DNA from: Gemmatimonadota bacterium
GTDB lineage: Bacteria; Gemmatimonadota; Gemmatimonadetes; Gemmatimonadales; GWC2-71-9
DNA length: 64,000 nucleotides
Assembly (NCBI GenBank): GCA_040388535.1
Contig: JAZKBR010000001.1
Coordinates: forward strand, 420,821 to 484,820
Direction: 5' to 3'
Shown here: positions 51,996 to 61,300 of the stretch, piece by piece
Layout: each line of letters starts with the position of its first letter
Numbering within the stretch: the first letter of the stretch is position 1
Position numbers and translations under genes: made by a program
The notes under the pieces: model-generated
Database searches by the model: none
Seen by the model: the letters and a program-made list of their open reading frames with translations, nothing else
Told to the model about the DNA's origin: nothing

Positions 51996-53492
51996 TCACT
52001 CACGGCACATCAAGCGGTCTAACACACCAAAAGCGCACTGCACTTTGAGGCCCGCCGCGGCTATCCGGATCGTGTGCGCATCCGGGGGATTGGTAGCATA
52101 GGCAGAGGCCGTACGATAGCGCCGGACTTCGTCCAGTTCCGAAAAGATCGACTGGTCTACCTGCCGGGTTGTCGGGCTACCGTATTGATCCGTACCACCG
52201 ACACTCGTGGTCAGTGTGAGCTGTCGTGCTGTCGGACATTCAGTCGCCGCGGCCCATACAGTTGATCCGATCTCGAGTGCAATCTGATTGGCATCTGTGG
52301 ATCGCACCACAACTCCACGATCGATAGAAGCATTGCCTCTCCCGCAAGCATCCGAATGACTCTCGGCCGTGCCAGCACCTGAGGCTGAAGCAGCGGCCGA
52401 CGGTAGCGGCTGCTCATCTCCGCTGCTCTTCTGCCCTCCGGTAGGAGCGATCAAGATAACGACGACAATAATTGTGAAAACAGCGCCGAAAACCCGCCAA
52501 AAGGACGAGCGGGTCCCCCACCCCGGTCTTCTCGTGAACGACCCTTGAGTCGGTGGCAGCACCGCATGAGGGATCGCGGTCGAGCCCTCATGAGAAATCC
52601 TTCGATTTCGCCATTGGCGCACTCCCCAACGAGCTCCGAAGCCGACGAAGGCAAAAATGACCGCGACCAGCAGTATCGGAACGATCCAGTTGGTGCTAAT
52701 AGTGCTCGCGGGCGGGAAGTTGGCGGCGGGGACCGCCACCGGTAACGCCGAAGCCATGGGCGCAGCCGGGGCCGCAGTATCCCGCGCCGCGAGCTGGGTG
52801 GCCATACACGGTAAACCATCAGGCGGAATGGTGTCGGTGTGGACAGATCCATCAGCACCCACCGAATGTCGGAGGAAACCACTAGTCCGATCAGTGAGGC
52901 TGAGTGACCAGAGAAACGTTGCCACGAACGGCGATGATCCAGGACAGGCATGGGGCGAATACCACCTCGCGTCCGTCTCGGTAAACTCAGGAACACGTGG
53001 TGTGAGCACCGCTGTACCGCCGTCCCACGGCTCTACCACACCCTGCGCCTCTGCCCTGGAAGTCAAGTCCAGAATGTATATCAGCGACGCCCCATCAGCA
53101 GTGATCTCGATGGCGCCGTCGCGGACGGAAGGCATCGCTTTCCATTCAACCGCCCGGCCGGGCCGCCACTGAAATCTGAACCGCTCCTGGTTGGTAGAAT
53201 CGACCGCGAATCCCCTGACGAGGGTGTCCGAAACGAAGCCGGGCATTCGCAACACCTCAATCCCAGCCAGTGTGTCTCGCTCCGACCCCACAACGGAAAC
53301 CACGCGCCATACCGTGACGTCTTGACCAGCAACATCATCATGAAATTGCCGACTGGTCGAAAGCTCAACCACCCGCGGCGGACGCTGGGCGGGTGCCGGC
53401 AAAGCGACAGCGGCCGCGAGCAGCAATGCCTGGGCTGCGATGTATAGTCTGTGCGCCAAGCTAGGCTTCAGGTCCACCGGTGCTCTCCCCAT
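51996..53492 (-). CDS. Secreted/membrane protein of unknown function
   Basis: 498 residues. Signal peptide-like start (RLYIAAQALLLAAAVALPAP, then AQR), then a beta-rich extracytoplasmic region to about 245. Two transmembrane helices follow: NWIVPILLVAVIFAFVGFGA and VFGAVFTIIVVVILIAP, with a basic loop between them, and a second extracytoplasmic Ser/Ala-rich and Thr-rich domain. Six cysteines are spread across the soluble parts. No family recognised. Same strand as the two giant lipoproteins upstream. Confidence 0.6.
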   Translation of the reverse strand: MGRAPVDLKPSLAHRLYIAAQALLLAAAVALPAPAQRPPRVVELSTSRQFHDDVAGQDVTVWRVVSVVGSERDTLAGIEVLRMPGFVSDTLVRGFAVDSTNQERFRFQWRPGRAVEWKAMPSVRDGAIEITADGASLIYILDLTSRAEAQGVVEPWDGGTAVLTPRVPEFTETDARWYSPHACPGSSPFVATFLWSLSLTDRTSGFLRHSVGADGSVHTDTIPPDGLPCMATQLAARDTAAPAAPMASALPVAVPAANFPPASTISTNWIVPILLVAVIFAFVGFGARWGVRQWRNRRISHEGSTAIPHAVLPPTQGSFTRRPGWGTRSSFWRVFGAVFTIIVVVILIAPTGGQKSSGDEQPLPSAAASASGAGTAESHSDACGRGNASIDRGVVVRSTDANQIALEIGSTVWAAATECPTARQLTLTTSVGGTDQYGSPTTRQVDQSIFSELDEVRRYRTASAYATNPPDAHTIRIAAAGLKVQCAFGVLDRLMCRE

Positions 53493-53847
53493 CGTGCAGG
53501 TTGCTCGAAGTGAGTCGAAACGTACGCCGGGGAATCAGGACGCAATGGCAAATCCGTCAGTCTACGTTGCGACTCTCTTTGACAGGCCCGCGACGGCCGA
53601 ACATTTCCTCGACAACGCACCGGGAATGGAGCCCGCCCAAGCGGCAACCCAGCGCGCAAAGCAGCGATCAAGTCGACTGAGTACGGCCCGCCTCCCTCAT
53701 TCCCCTGAGAGTTCAGCACATGGGACTTGACTTTGGCGATTGCCACAAGCGCAGCGACCTGTAGCGTGCCACCTACGGAATAGGGTATGGTCACTATCTC
53801 AGCATGACCTCTAGCGCTCAACCCGTTCCGATAGCACCGAGTACGGG
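53493..53847. other. Intergenic region, no convincing gene
   Basis: Several short frames on both strands, none with a ribosome-binding site, codon preference or recognisable motif. Confidence 0.4.
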
Positions 53848-54099
53848 TCAGCGGACGAAAACGAAGAACGGAATGGGCGCCGCATCCCGTCGGAAATTGG
53901 TGAGTGCCGGGTCAAGCTCCTCACTGGGTCGCGCGATTCTCTGCCGGGCAATCACCTGAGGAGGCTCGCCTTCACGCCGGTTGGCGAAGGGATTTCCGGA
54001 GGCAAGGTGCTGTCGCCGCTTTAAGTAGGCGAGACACTCCCCGAAAGTACAAAGGACCGGACGCCACCTAGGGCTGTCGTTGGGCCGAGCAATTGCCAC
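53848..54099 (-). CDS. Possible small protein
   Basis: 83 residues from GTG at 54099, starting 22 bp after the stop of the leftward RCC1 lipoprotein gene. Composition is arginine- and proline-rich (NPFANRREGEPPQVIARQRI) without predicted membrane segments. No family match and a weak ribosome-binding site. It may be a remnant of a larger gene or spurious. Confidence 0.3.
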   Translation of the reverse strand: MAIARPNDSPRWRPVLCTFGECLAYLKRRQHLASGNPFANRREGEPPQVIARQRIARPSEELDPALTNFRRDAAPIPFFVFVR

Positions 54100-54121
54100 G
54101 GGCAGCTCTGCGCCAACGTTC

Positions 54122-57100
54122 TCACGGGCTACGGACCAGGGTAGGTACAGTTCGATTCACTGTAGTACCGTCTCCCAGCTGGCCGAACTCATTCAGCCCC
54201 CAGCAATAGAACTCTCCTGTCACAACTCTGCCGCACGTTTGATTGCCGCCCGCATACACAGTCACAAAAGAAAGCCCTCCGAGAACCAAGGTGGGGACGG
54301 ACCGCGAGACCGTCGTACCGTCCCCGAGGGCGCCATAAAAGTTCTCTCCCCAACAGTACATTGCCCCAGCTCCGGTGATGCCACACGCTGTGCCACCTCC
54401 CGAGGCAAGACTTGTAAAGGTCAGATTACCGGCCACTCGCGTCGGGACAGATCGATCGATTGTCGTGCCATCTCCAACGGAACCCGACGAATTGGCCCCC
54501 CAACAATAGGCGACTCCGTCGAGAGTGAGCCCACAAGTGCTCGCTGAACCCGCCCGTATTTGCGAGAACCGAAGTCCACCGGCCACTGCGGTTGGAGTGG
54601 CGCGATTCTCCCGGGTACCGTCTCCGATATTCCCATACAAGAAATTCGCCCCCCAACAGTACGCCTCTCCGGTTACGATCAATCCACAAGTCGTAGGAGA
54701 ACCTGAGTTCCCTGAGAGTGAAGTGAACACAAGGCCCCCTACGACAAGGGAGGGCGCAAGAATATCCTGGCTGTTACTGCCCGAACCGCTTTGGCCTACA
54801 TTGTTCTGCCCCCAGCAATAGGTGCTCCCGGTGGCGGTGCGACCACAATTTGCGCCTCCTAGTGACAGTTCGACAAACGAGAGCCCTCCCGCCGTTGGGA
54901 CTGGGACATCACTCCACGACGTCGTCCCGTTCCCAATTAATCCATAGTTGTTGTTCCCCCAGCAGTACGCGCTGCCGCTATTGGTGAGCCCGCACGACAC
55001 TCCACCGCCCGAGTAGATACGAGCGAATACATGGTTGCCAGCTACGAGCGTCGGGATTGTTCTCGAAGTATTGGTCCCGTCTCCTAATTGGCCCCATATG
55101 TTCCACCCCCAACAGTAGCCTACCCCGCCCTGCGTCCTTCCACACGAAGTCTCTCCACCAGTGGATATGTCGACCAGCCCGGGCCTCTGCGCTACGACGA
55201 ATGTTACCGCTACTTGCTGGGGGCTATTAGTTATCCCAGTCGCTGTCGAACTAATCGGAACAATTGCATTGTACGTCCCTGATGAAAGGCTGCCAGGGAG
55301 CAGCGTGAGCGTCAACCCCGCAGGCGCCGTTGTAGCCGTCAGCGCCGTGTTGAGCCACCCTGTGGGCTGGCCGGGCGCGTAAGTCACTGACCCGATACTC
55401 AGTCCATTGAGCGTACCGGAACCGCCGTTGGTGATGTTCACCACCTGCCTCCCTGGAACCGGTCCGCCAACCGTATATGTGAACGGCACAGTCGTTCGGT
55501 CCAGAGTGATGCTAGGTGACGTGGCCGCGGCGGTGGTGAAGCTGTTCGTCGCCGAGTACTGCCCTTGCGTAGTCGGCGAGGTCGAGTTGTTGAACGCCTG
55601 CACCTTCCAGTAGTAGGTCGTCCCCCCGCTCAGTGCTACGATCGCAGAGCCACCATTTGGGAAGGCGTTCGGGAGCGAATGGCTTGTCGTGGTCGTGAAC
55701 CCAGCCATCAGGCATCCGGGACAGGTGCTCGCTGCTGGATCGGTAGGGAACGCGCTCGGGCTCGTCGCGATCATCAACCAGTAGCCATTTGCACCGGCGA
55801 CAGCAGACCAGCTAAATGTGGGCAGAGTCGAACTTCCGGAGGTTCCGTTGGGCGGCGCCAAGAGCGATGGCGGTGGGAGAAGCCCAGGCGGCTGAGTCAG
55901 CGGAGAATAGGTGATGGCTAGGCTCTTCGTTTGGCCGGGCAGGAGCCTAACACTCGGCCCGACCCCATCGGTGCCGGACAAACTCACGGTCCGTCCCGGA
56001 AGCACGGCGGGAGTGATGGTATAGGTCGTCCCGCTGGCGCCTGGCCTGACGGAATACGAGGCGGTCAGGCCCGAGCCTGAAAGTCCGCCGGGAGTGATCG
56101 TCCAGGAGGTAGCGGTATTGGAGGTGACGTCGAGCTGCGCAGGTGTCAAAGCCGTGCAACGCGCCTTCAGCTTGTTCGCCTGGGCCTGTAGCGCCCCAAT
56201 GATCACTGCCTCGGTTTCCACTTGAGCCAGATAGCTGCCTTGGATGTCATGGAGACTGAGTCCGTGTAGGACAGCCATAACAAAGAATGACGAGGAGAGC
56301 TTGTACGATGCAGAGAGGGAGTTGGACACCGAGGGCGTGGAAGCGTCGGCGATGGAGAAAAGCGAGAGGATGTCCTGCGCGACACCATCGCGAATGATCA
56401 TGTCTGTAACTTGGTCACCCCAACCAATTCGGGGGCGTGGAGGAGCGATCGATACAACCCCCACACAGCTTGCAGCGACCAGAGGGGGGCTTTCAGTCTG
56501 GAGGATGCTGAGCGCTTGCTCGGTAACCAAGTTCCCCTGTGAATGTGCGATGACGATCACCGCGTTCCCAAGCAAGTACTCCGCACGGATACGATCGGCG
56601 AGTCGCCTGGCATCTTCGGTGACCCTGAGAATGGGCGGGATGAAATACTGTGTGGCGGATTCGCCGAGGTCCGCCAACGCGGTTACGCCTTGATAGGAGG
56701 CAAGGCATTGGAATGCGGCGGCAACCGAACTGAGCTGAAGCGGTAGCGCCGTGAGGCAGTTCCACGCTTGAACCGCGTCAGTGCCTTCATCGAGGCCGCT
56801 GCGATTCAGAACAAAATCGACGGTCGGGCTGGGAAACCCCGCACGAACGATCGTAGGGGTGAGGTAGTATTTTAGTGTTATCGGTGGAGACTTAGCCGGG
56901 GTGAAGACCCCATTACTGAACAAGAAGGTCACCGGAAGGGGGTCGAGCTTGCCTGCCGTGATCTTGGCCAGGGGAGCTGCCCGCAGAGGGGGGGATGACG
57001 TCGCCTTTTGAAGGCTATCCAAGATTCGGACCGAAGCCAATCGAAGCGCCTTAGCATCCCGTGCCGGGTCAAATGCGGAATTGAAAGCGGCCTGAATCCG

Positions 57101-57808
57101 CTGAGCTGCCTCGGCTCTGGGAAGAGTGGAATACAATTGGTCTGCCGCCGACTGAAAGGCAAAGTAGCCCGGCAGCGGATTGGAGCTCGTGAGCATCTGC
57201 CTGATTGGCGAGACGAGCGATGCTTGATCCGCAGGAGCCACCAGCAGCACCGAATCAGCAACCGCTAGCAGTCTCATGTCCCGGCTGAGCGATATAGTCC
57301 CAGTTGGCGGAACAGTTATCGTATCCCGGCGAACCAAGAGGTGCTCGTACCCCGGCTTCAATTGGAACTGGTAAGAGACTTGTGAGTTGCTCGGGTAGGA
57401 GCGCTCGCCTGTATCCGGAATAGCTACGACTCCGGGGCCGACCACCACGGTAAGGGTATTCGTGACCTGCAACACTGTGATTGTGGCAGAAGCCATCTTC
57501 CGTGGGTCAGCCTTTGCCGTGGCGACGACCGTAGCTGCGCCCGGGGCGACGCCAGTGACCACACCGCTCGCGCTCACTGTTGCGACAGGGGCGTCGCTTG
57601 TGGACCACACTACTTCGTTCGACACCCCCACACCGGCGTCTACGTGGACCGTGAGCTGGGCCGTCTCGGCAGTCTTGAGTGTAATGCTTGCCGGTGTGAC
57701 TGCCACAGAATTGACGCCACCGACTGACGGCGGCGTGACCCCATCGCCACCCCCGCAGGAGGCAAGTGCACTTGCGGCACCGATGGTCGCGCACAATTGG
57801 CGCAGCAC
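54122..57808 (-). CDS. Giant lipoprotein: Ig-like, alpha/beta-hydrolase-like and RCC1-propeller domains
   Basis: 1228 residues from GTG at 57808, chosen for an AGGAG site 8 nt upstream and an 18-residue lipoprotein signal ending LASC (Cys18). Order: Big_2-like Ig domain (about 33-112, SVAVTPASITLKTAETAQLT), hydrolase-like region with nucleophile motif VIVIAHSQGN (Ser423), an FnIII-like domain (FSWSAVAGANGYWLMIATSP), a BACON-like strand block, and seven RCC1-type repeats from about residue 878. Each repeat carries a CGxT...YCWG cysteine pair and LGDGT. Seven repeats make one complete propeller. Paralogue of the gene at 58340-62581. A surface hydrolase with a binding propeller is the simplest reading; substrate unknown. 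Confidence 0.8.
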   Translation of the reverse strand: MLRQLCATIGAASALASCGGGDGVTPPSVGGVNSVAVTPASITLKTAETAQLTVHVDAGVGVSNEVVWSTSDAPVATVSASGVVTGVAPGAATVVATAKADPRKMASATITVLQVTNTLTVVVGPGVVAIPDTGERSYPSNSQVSYQFQLKPGYEHLLVRRDTITVPPTGTISLSRDMRLLAVADSVLLVAPADQASLVSPIRQMLTSSNPLPGYFAFQSAADQLYSTLPRAEAAQRIQAAFNSAFDPARDAKALRLASVRILDSLQKATSSPPLRAAPLAKITAGKLDPLPVTFLFSNGVFTPAKSPPITLKYYLTPTIVRAGFPSPTVDFVLNRSGLDEGTDAVQAWNCLTALPLQLSSVAAAFQCLASYQGVTALADLGESATQYFIPPILRVTEDARRLADRIRAEYLLGNAVIVIAHSQGNLVTEQALSILQTESPPLVAASCVGVVSIAPPRPRIGWGDQVTDMIIRDGVAQDILSLFSIADASTPSVSNSLSASYKLSSSFFVMAVLHGLSLHDIQGSYLAQVETEAVIIGALQAQANKLKARCTALTPAQLDVTSNTATSWTITPGGLSGSGLTASYSVRPGASGTTYTITPAVLPGRTVSLSGTDGVGPSVRLLPGQTKSLAITYSPLTQPPGLLPPPSLLAPPNGTSGSSTLPTFSWSAVAGANGYWLMIATSPSAFPTDPAASTCPGCLMAGFTTTTSHSLPNAFPNGGSAIVALSGGTTYYWKVQAFNNSTSPTTQGQYSATNSFTTAAATSPSITLDRTTVPFTYTVGGPVPGRQVVNITNGGSGTLNGLSIGSVTYAPGQPTGWLNTALTATTAPAGLTLTLLPGSLSSGTYNAIVPISSTATGITNSPQQVAVTFVVAQRPGLVDISTGGETSCGRTQGGVGYCWGWNIWGQLGDGTNTSRTIPTLVAGNHVFARIYSGGGVSCGLTNSGSAYCWGNNNYGLIGNGTTSWSDVPVPTAGGLSFVELSLGGANCGRTATGSTYCWGQNNVGQSGSGSNSQDILAPSLVVGGLVFTSLSGNSGSPTTCGLIVTGEAYCWGANFLYGNIGDGTRENRATPTAVAGGLRFSQIRAGSASTCGLTLDGVAYCWGANSSGSVGDGTTIDRSVPTRVAGNLTFTSLASGGGTACGITGAGAMYCWGENFYGALGDGTTVSRSVPTLVLGGLSFVTVYAGGNQTCGRVVTGEFYCWGLNEFGQLGDGTTVNRTVPTLVRSP

Positions 57809-57838
57809 GCTCAGGCTCCTGACTCGAAAGCCGGTCAC

Positions 57839-58339
57839 AGCGGGCTCGCTGTCTTGGGATTGATGTAGGCGGAAGGCAAAGATCGCTTCGGGCCGTCATT
57901 CCGCCGTCAAACCGCACCCCGAAGCCCCAAAACCGGATAGTGGCTCGGCCCAGCGAGCCTCGATATGAGCGGGTGTGTTGCCAATGATCACCCAAGGACA
58001 TTCCGCCCCCAGGGGACGAAAACCCCCTGGGTTCGTTCGACTGAGGGCTCGGATGGCGCGAGGCGTGGTGCCGGTCCCCACGGGGTAGGAACGGTGCTCT
58101 CGTCCCCTGACCCCTCCTCCGAATTCACTGAGCGCGTAAGGATTAGACGCCCAACAGCACTCGTGGCGTGGCCTCCGGAGCATCTGCCTGATGCCCAGCA
58201 GGCCCCTTCACATATTGATAGACTCCGGCGAACCGCCGGAGATTCTTGGGCTATTCCCCCGTTCTTACGGGCAGCAAATTTGTGATTCCTGCACCCTTTT
58301 CTGGCGCGGACCAACCTCCCTAGAAGCAACTGTCTCGAG
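57839..58339. other. Long leader/intergenic region shared by the two giant genes
   Basis: No gene seen. Holds a hairpin CTCCGGCG/CGCCGGAG (58222-58240, possible terminator of the upstream gene), a CCCCCAGGGG/CCCCCTGGG hairpin (58006-58031), and two blocks (57896-57911 and 58060-58170) that recur upstream of the paralogous gene at 62636-62650 and 62810-62920. Confidence 0.5.
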
Positions 58340-61300
58340 CTATGGAGTGGATACGCGAGTTGGCAGACTTCTGGAGATATTCGTCCCATCGCCCAGTTGG
58401 CCATCGCTGTTGTATCCCCAACAGTAGGCCACCCCTCCAACCGTAATCCCGCACGTGTGTCCCTCACCCCCGGTGAGCCTCGTGAACACCAAGCCGCCCG
58501 CAACCGGAGCAAATGTGCCGCGAGAGATTGTCGTTCCGTCGCCTAGCTGCCCGACACCGTTTTCGCCGGAGCAATAGGCCGTCCCCGTCGCCGCAAGACC
58601 GCAAACGAAATTCCAGCCGGCAGCGAGGCTAGTCAGTGCTGGGGCACCCGCAACTGAACTCGGTGTGGTCACCACACCGTTCCCCGGGTATATGCAGTAC
58701 GCTCCCCAGCAGTAGGTCGCACCAGCTTGTGTAAGGCCCCAGGTGGAGTATTGATCCAATTGCACTTTGGCGAAGGCGACACCGCCGATTGTTAACACTG
58801 GTGCGATGCGCGGAGTTGTCGTGCCGTCCCCGAGTTGTCCATTGTTGTTCCACCCCCAGCAATAAACTGCTCCGACCGATGTTCTTCCGCAGGAATGAAA
58901 CACACGTGCCTCAATCGTGGCGAAGACAAGGCCCCCCGCAACCGGGGTTGGTGTGTGGCGCTCCTGCGTTGTGCCATCGCCGAGAACACTCCCTCCCAGA
59001 GCCCCAGAAGACCCCCAGCAGTAGCCAGTTCCGACAGTCGTCACCCCGCAAGTATGTCCGCTGCCTCCAGACAGCTGTGCGAAGGCCAGTCCGCCACTAA
59101 CAGGCACGGGGGTGAACTGACGATCAGCTGGCTTGCCATCGCCAAGCTGGCCCCAGCGGTCATCTCCCCAGCAGTAGGCGGCCCCAACAGATGTCAACCC
59201 ACATGTATGGTATCCACCGCCGGTGAGACTGATAAACGTCAGACCGCCCGAGACCAACACGGGGGTGGTCCGGTCAGTCGCCGTGCCGTCGCCGAGCCCA
59301 CCAAGTGGGTTCCCGACGCCCCAGCAATAGGCTGCTCCGGAGGCGGTCAGACCGCATGTGTGGCGGCTTCCTGCAGTGAGGCTAACGAAGGTCACCGGGG
59401 CGGCGGAAACAACTAGGCCGACCGTGATCGTTCGCGGCCCGCCAGTGAGTCCCGGCGCGGTGGAGGAGAGTTGAACCGTGGCGGAGTAGTTCCCCACCGG
59501 CAGAGATGAAGGGTTGACCGTGAGGAATAGCAAAGTGGGCGCCGTCGTGCCGGTCAACGCGGGGTTGAACCACCCCGTCGGCTGGCCTGGTGCGTAAGTC
59601 ACGGAACCGATGCTGAGTCCATTAAGTAGCCCGGTTCCGCCGTTGGAGATGCTTATCACCCGGGCTGTCGGAGGAGAATTGCCTTGGGTGTGCGCGTACT
59701 GTACGATGGTGCTATCCACTGTGATGCTCGGCCCGGCGGCAACCGCTGTAGTAAAGCTCCCCACCACAGAATAAGGGCCGCCGGCGTAAAGCCCTGGGAT
59801 TGTCGGCGTAAGCGCCTGGACGGTCCAGTAGTACTGTGTCCCCGGGTTTAGCGTGGTTGAAGGAGTACCCCTCGGGAAAGGGGCGGGCAAAGTGTGGCCG
59901 GTGGTGAGCGTCGTGTCCGAGATGACACAACCGGCACAGACATGCACATTCACATCGGCCGGAAGTGTACCTGGGGTAGTCGCCACGTTCAGCCAGTAGC
60001 GAGTGGCCCCGGTGACAGCTGACCAGCTGAAGGCCGTGGAAGTGGATACTCCCGTCGCGCCGTTTGTCGGTGCGATCAGCGTTGGCGTGCCGGGGAGGGG
60101 CGTCGCACTCACTGTATACGTTACGCTCACGGTGGTCGAGGCCGCTCCTACCGCGCTTAGCGGAACGGTTGCGCTATAGGTGCCGGCAGCAAGACTTGTG
60201 GTGTTCGGTCGCAGAGTCAAAGTCGATGGCGTCGTCGAGGAACTGAGCGTCGGAGTCGCCAACCACCCTGGAGTCCCGGTGTAAGTAACAGTCCCAACCG
60301 AGAGGCCGGTCAGCGAGCCCCCACCCGTTGTGATCGAGAGCAGTTGAGCGGCAGGAAGCGCTGCCCCAGTGACCGCGCTGAAGGAACTGCTTGATGGGGT
60401 GGCGACAATCGTCCCGGGGATCGGAGTAGTGATGATGAAGGTGGAGGAAGTGGCCGAGAGACCGACCGCCGTAGCACGGAGCATGTACCCTGTGCCGACC
60501 AGGTCAATAGACAAACCAGAAAATGTCGCCCTTCCGTCCACTGCGGCCGCTGTCTTCGACCCACTCAGATTCGCGCCATTCGAATTACCCAAGAGCGCAA
60601 TTGTGACCTGATGAGTCGAGCTGAGGAGGCGCTGACCAGTGCCATCGCGAAGTTCCACCGTCACACTAGGACTTATCGACTGAAGGCTCGGCGTGCTGGT
60701 TGGTTGCTGGACAAAGGCAAGCGAGACAGCCCCGGCGCGTTCGATGAGCTGTTGGAGCCCCGATGCCAGTAACCCGTATAGCTGCGACTTCCCCGTCTTG
60801 AGGTCCGTGTGATCAAAGCCCGTCAGCTCGTCGTGCAGTACCGCGCCGAGTGCGCCAAACTCCTGAGGCCGGGACGAATATGTTGGAACTACTCCGTCGC
60901 TCGCACAGGCGGCAGAGGAGACCAGGCAGAGGGTGCCTGAGGTCAGCAAATACTCCAGGCTAGGAAAGCCCGAAAAGCGTCCACCAAAGGCGTACAAAGG
61001 GGTCCGTTCGCCCCGATCCAACCGGGACGTAAGAGATTGTGCTCCAGCCGACCTAATGGCCGGCTTAAAGGTCCCTAATATCCCGATTGCTCCTCCTCCG
61101 GCAACTCCAGCGAGACCGTTGGCATCCCAAAGTCCTGAAAGCGGGGTGCCAAGGTGAGGGGTGCCCAGCGAAATGATGCCCAGAATGGTTTGAGCATTTC
61201 CGAGAGGCTGGAGCTCGATGTCGATCGCTGCCTCCCTCGAGACTAGTCCCCCCATGCTGTGCCCGACAAGAACGAACTGCTTAACACCACCGGAACGTCG

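Noticed and set aside
53440-53730. Plus-strand ORF of 96 codons
   Set aside because: It starts inside the 5' part of the opposite-strand gene, lacks a ribosome-binding site and shows no coding pattern.
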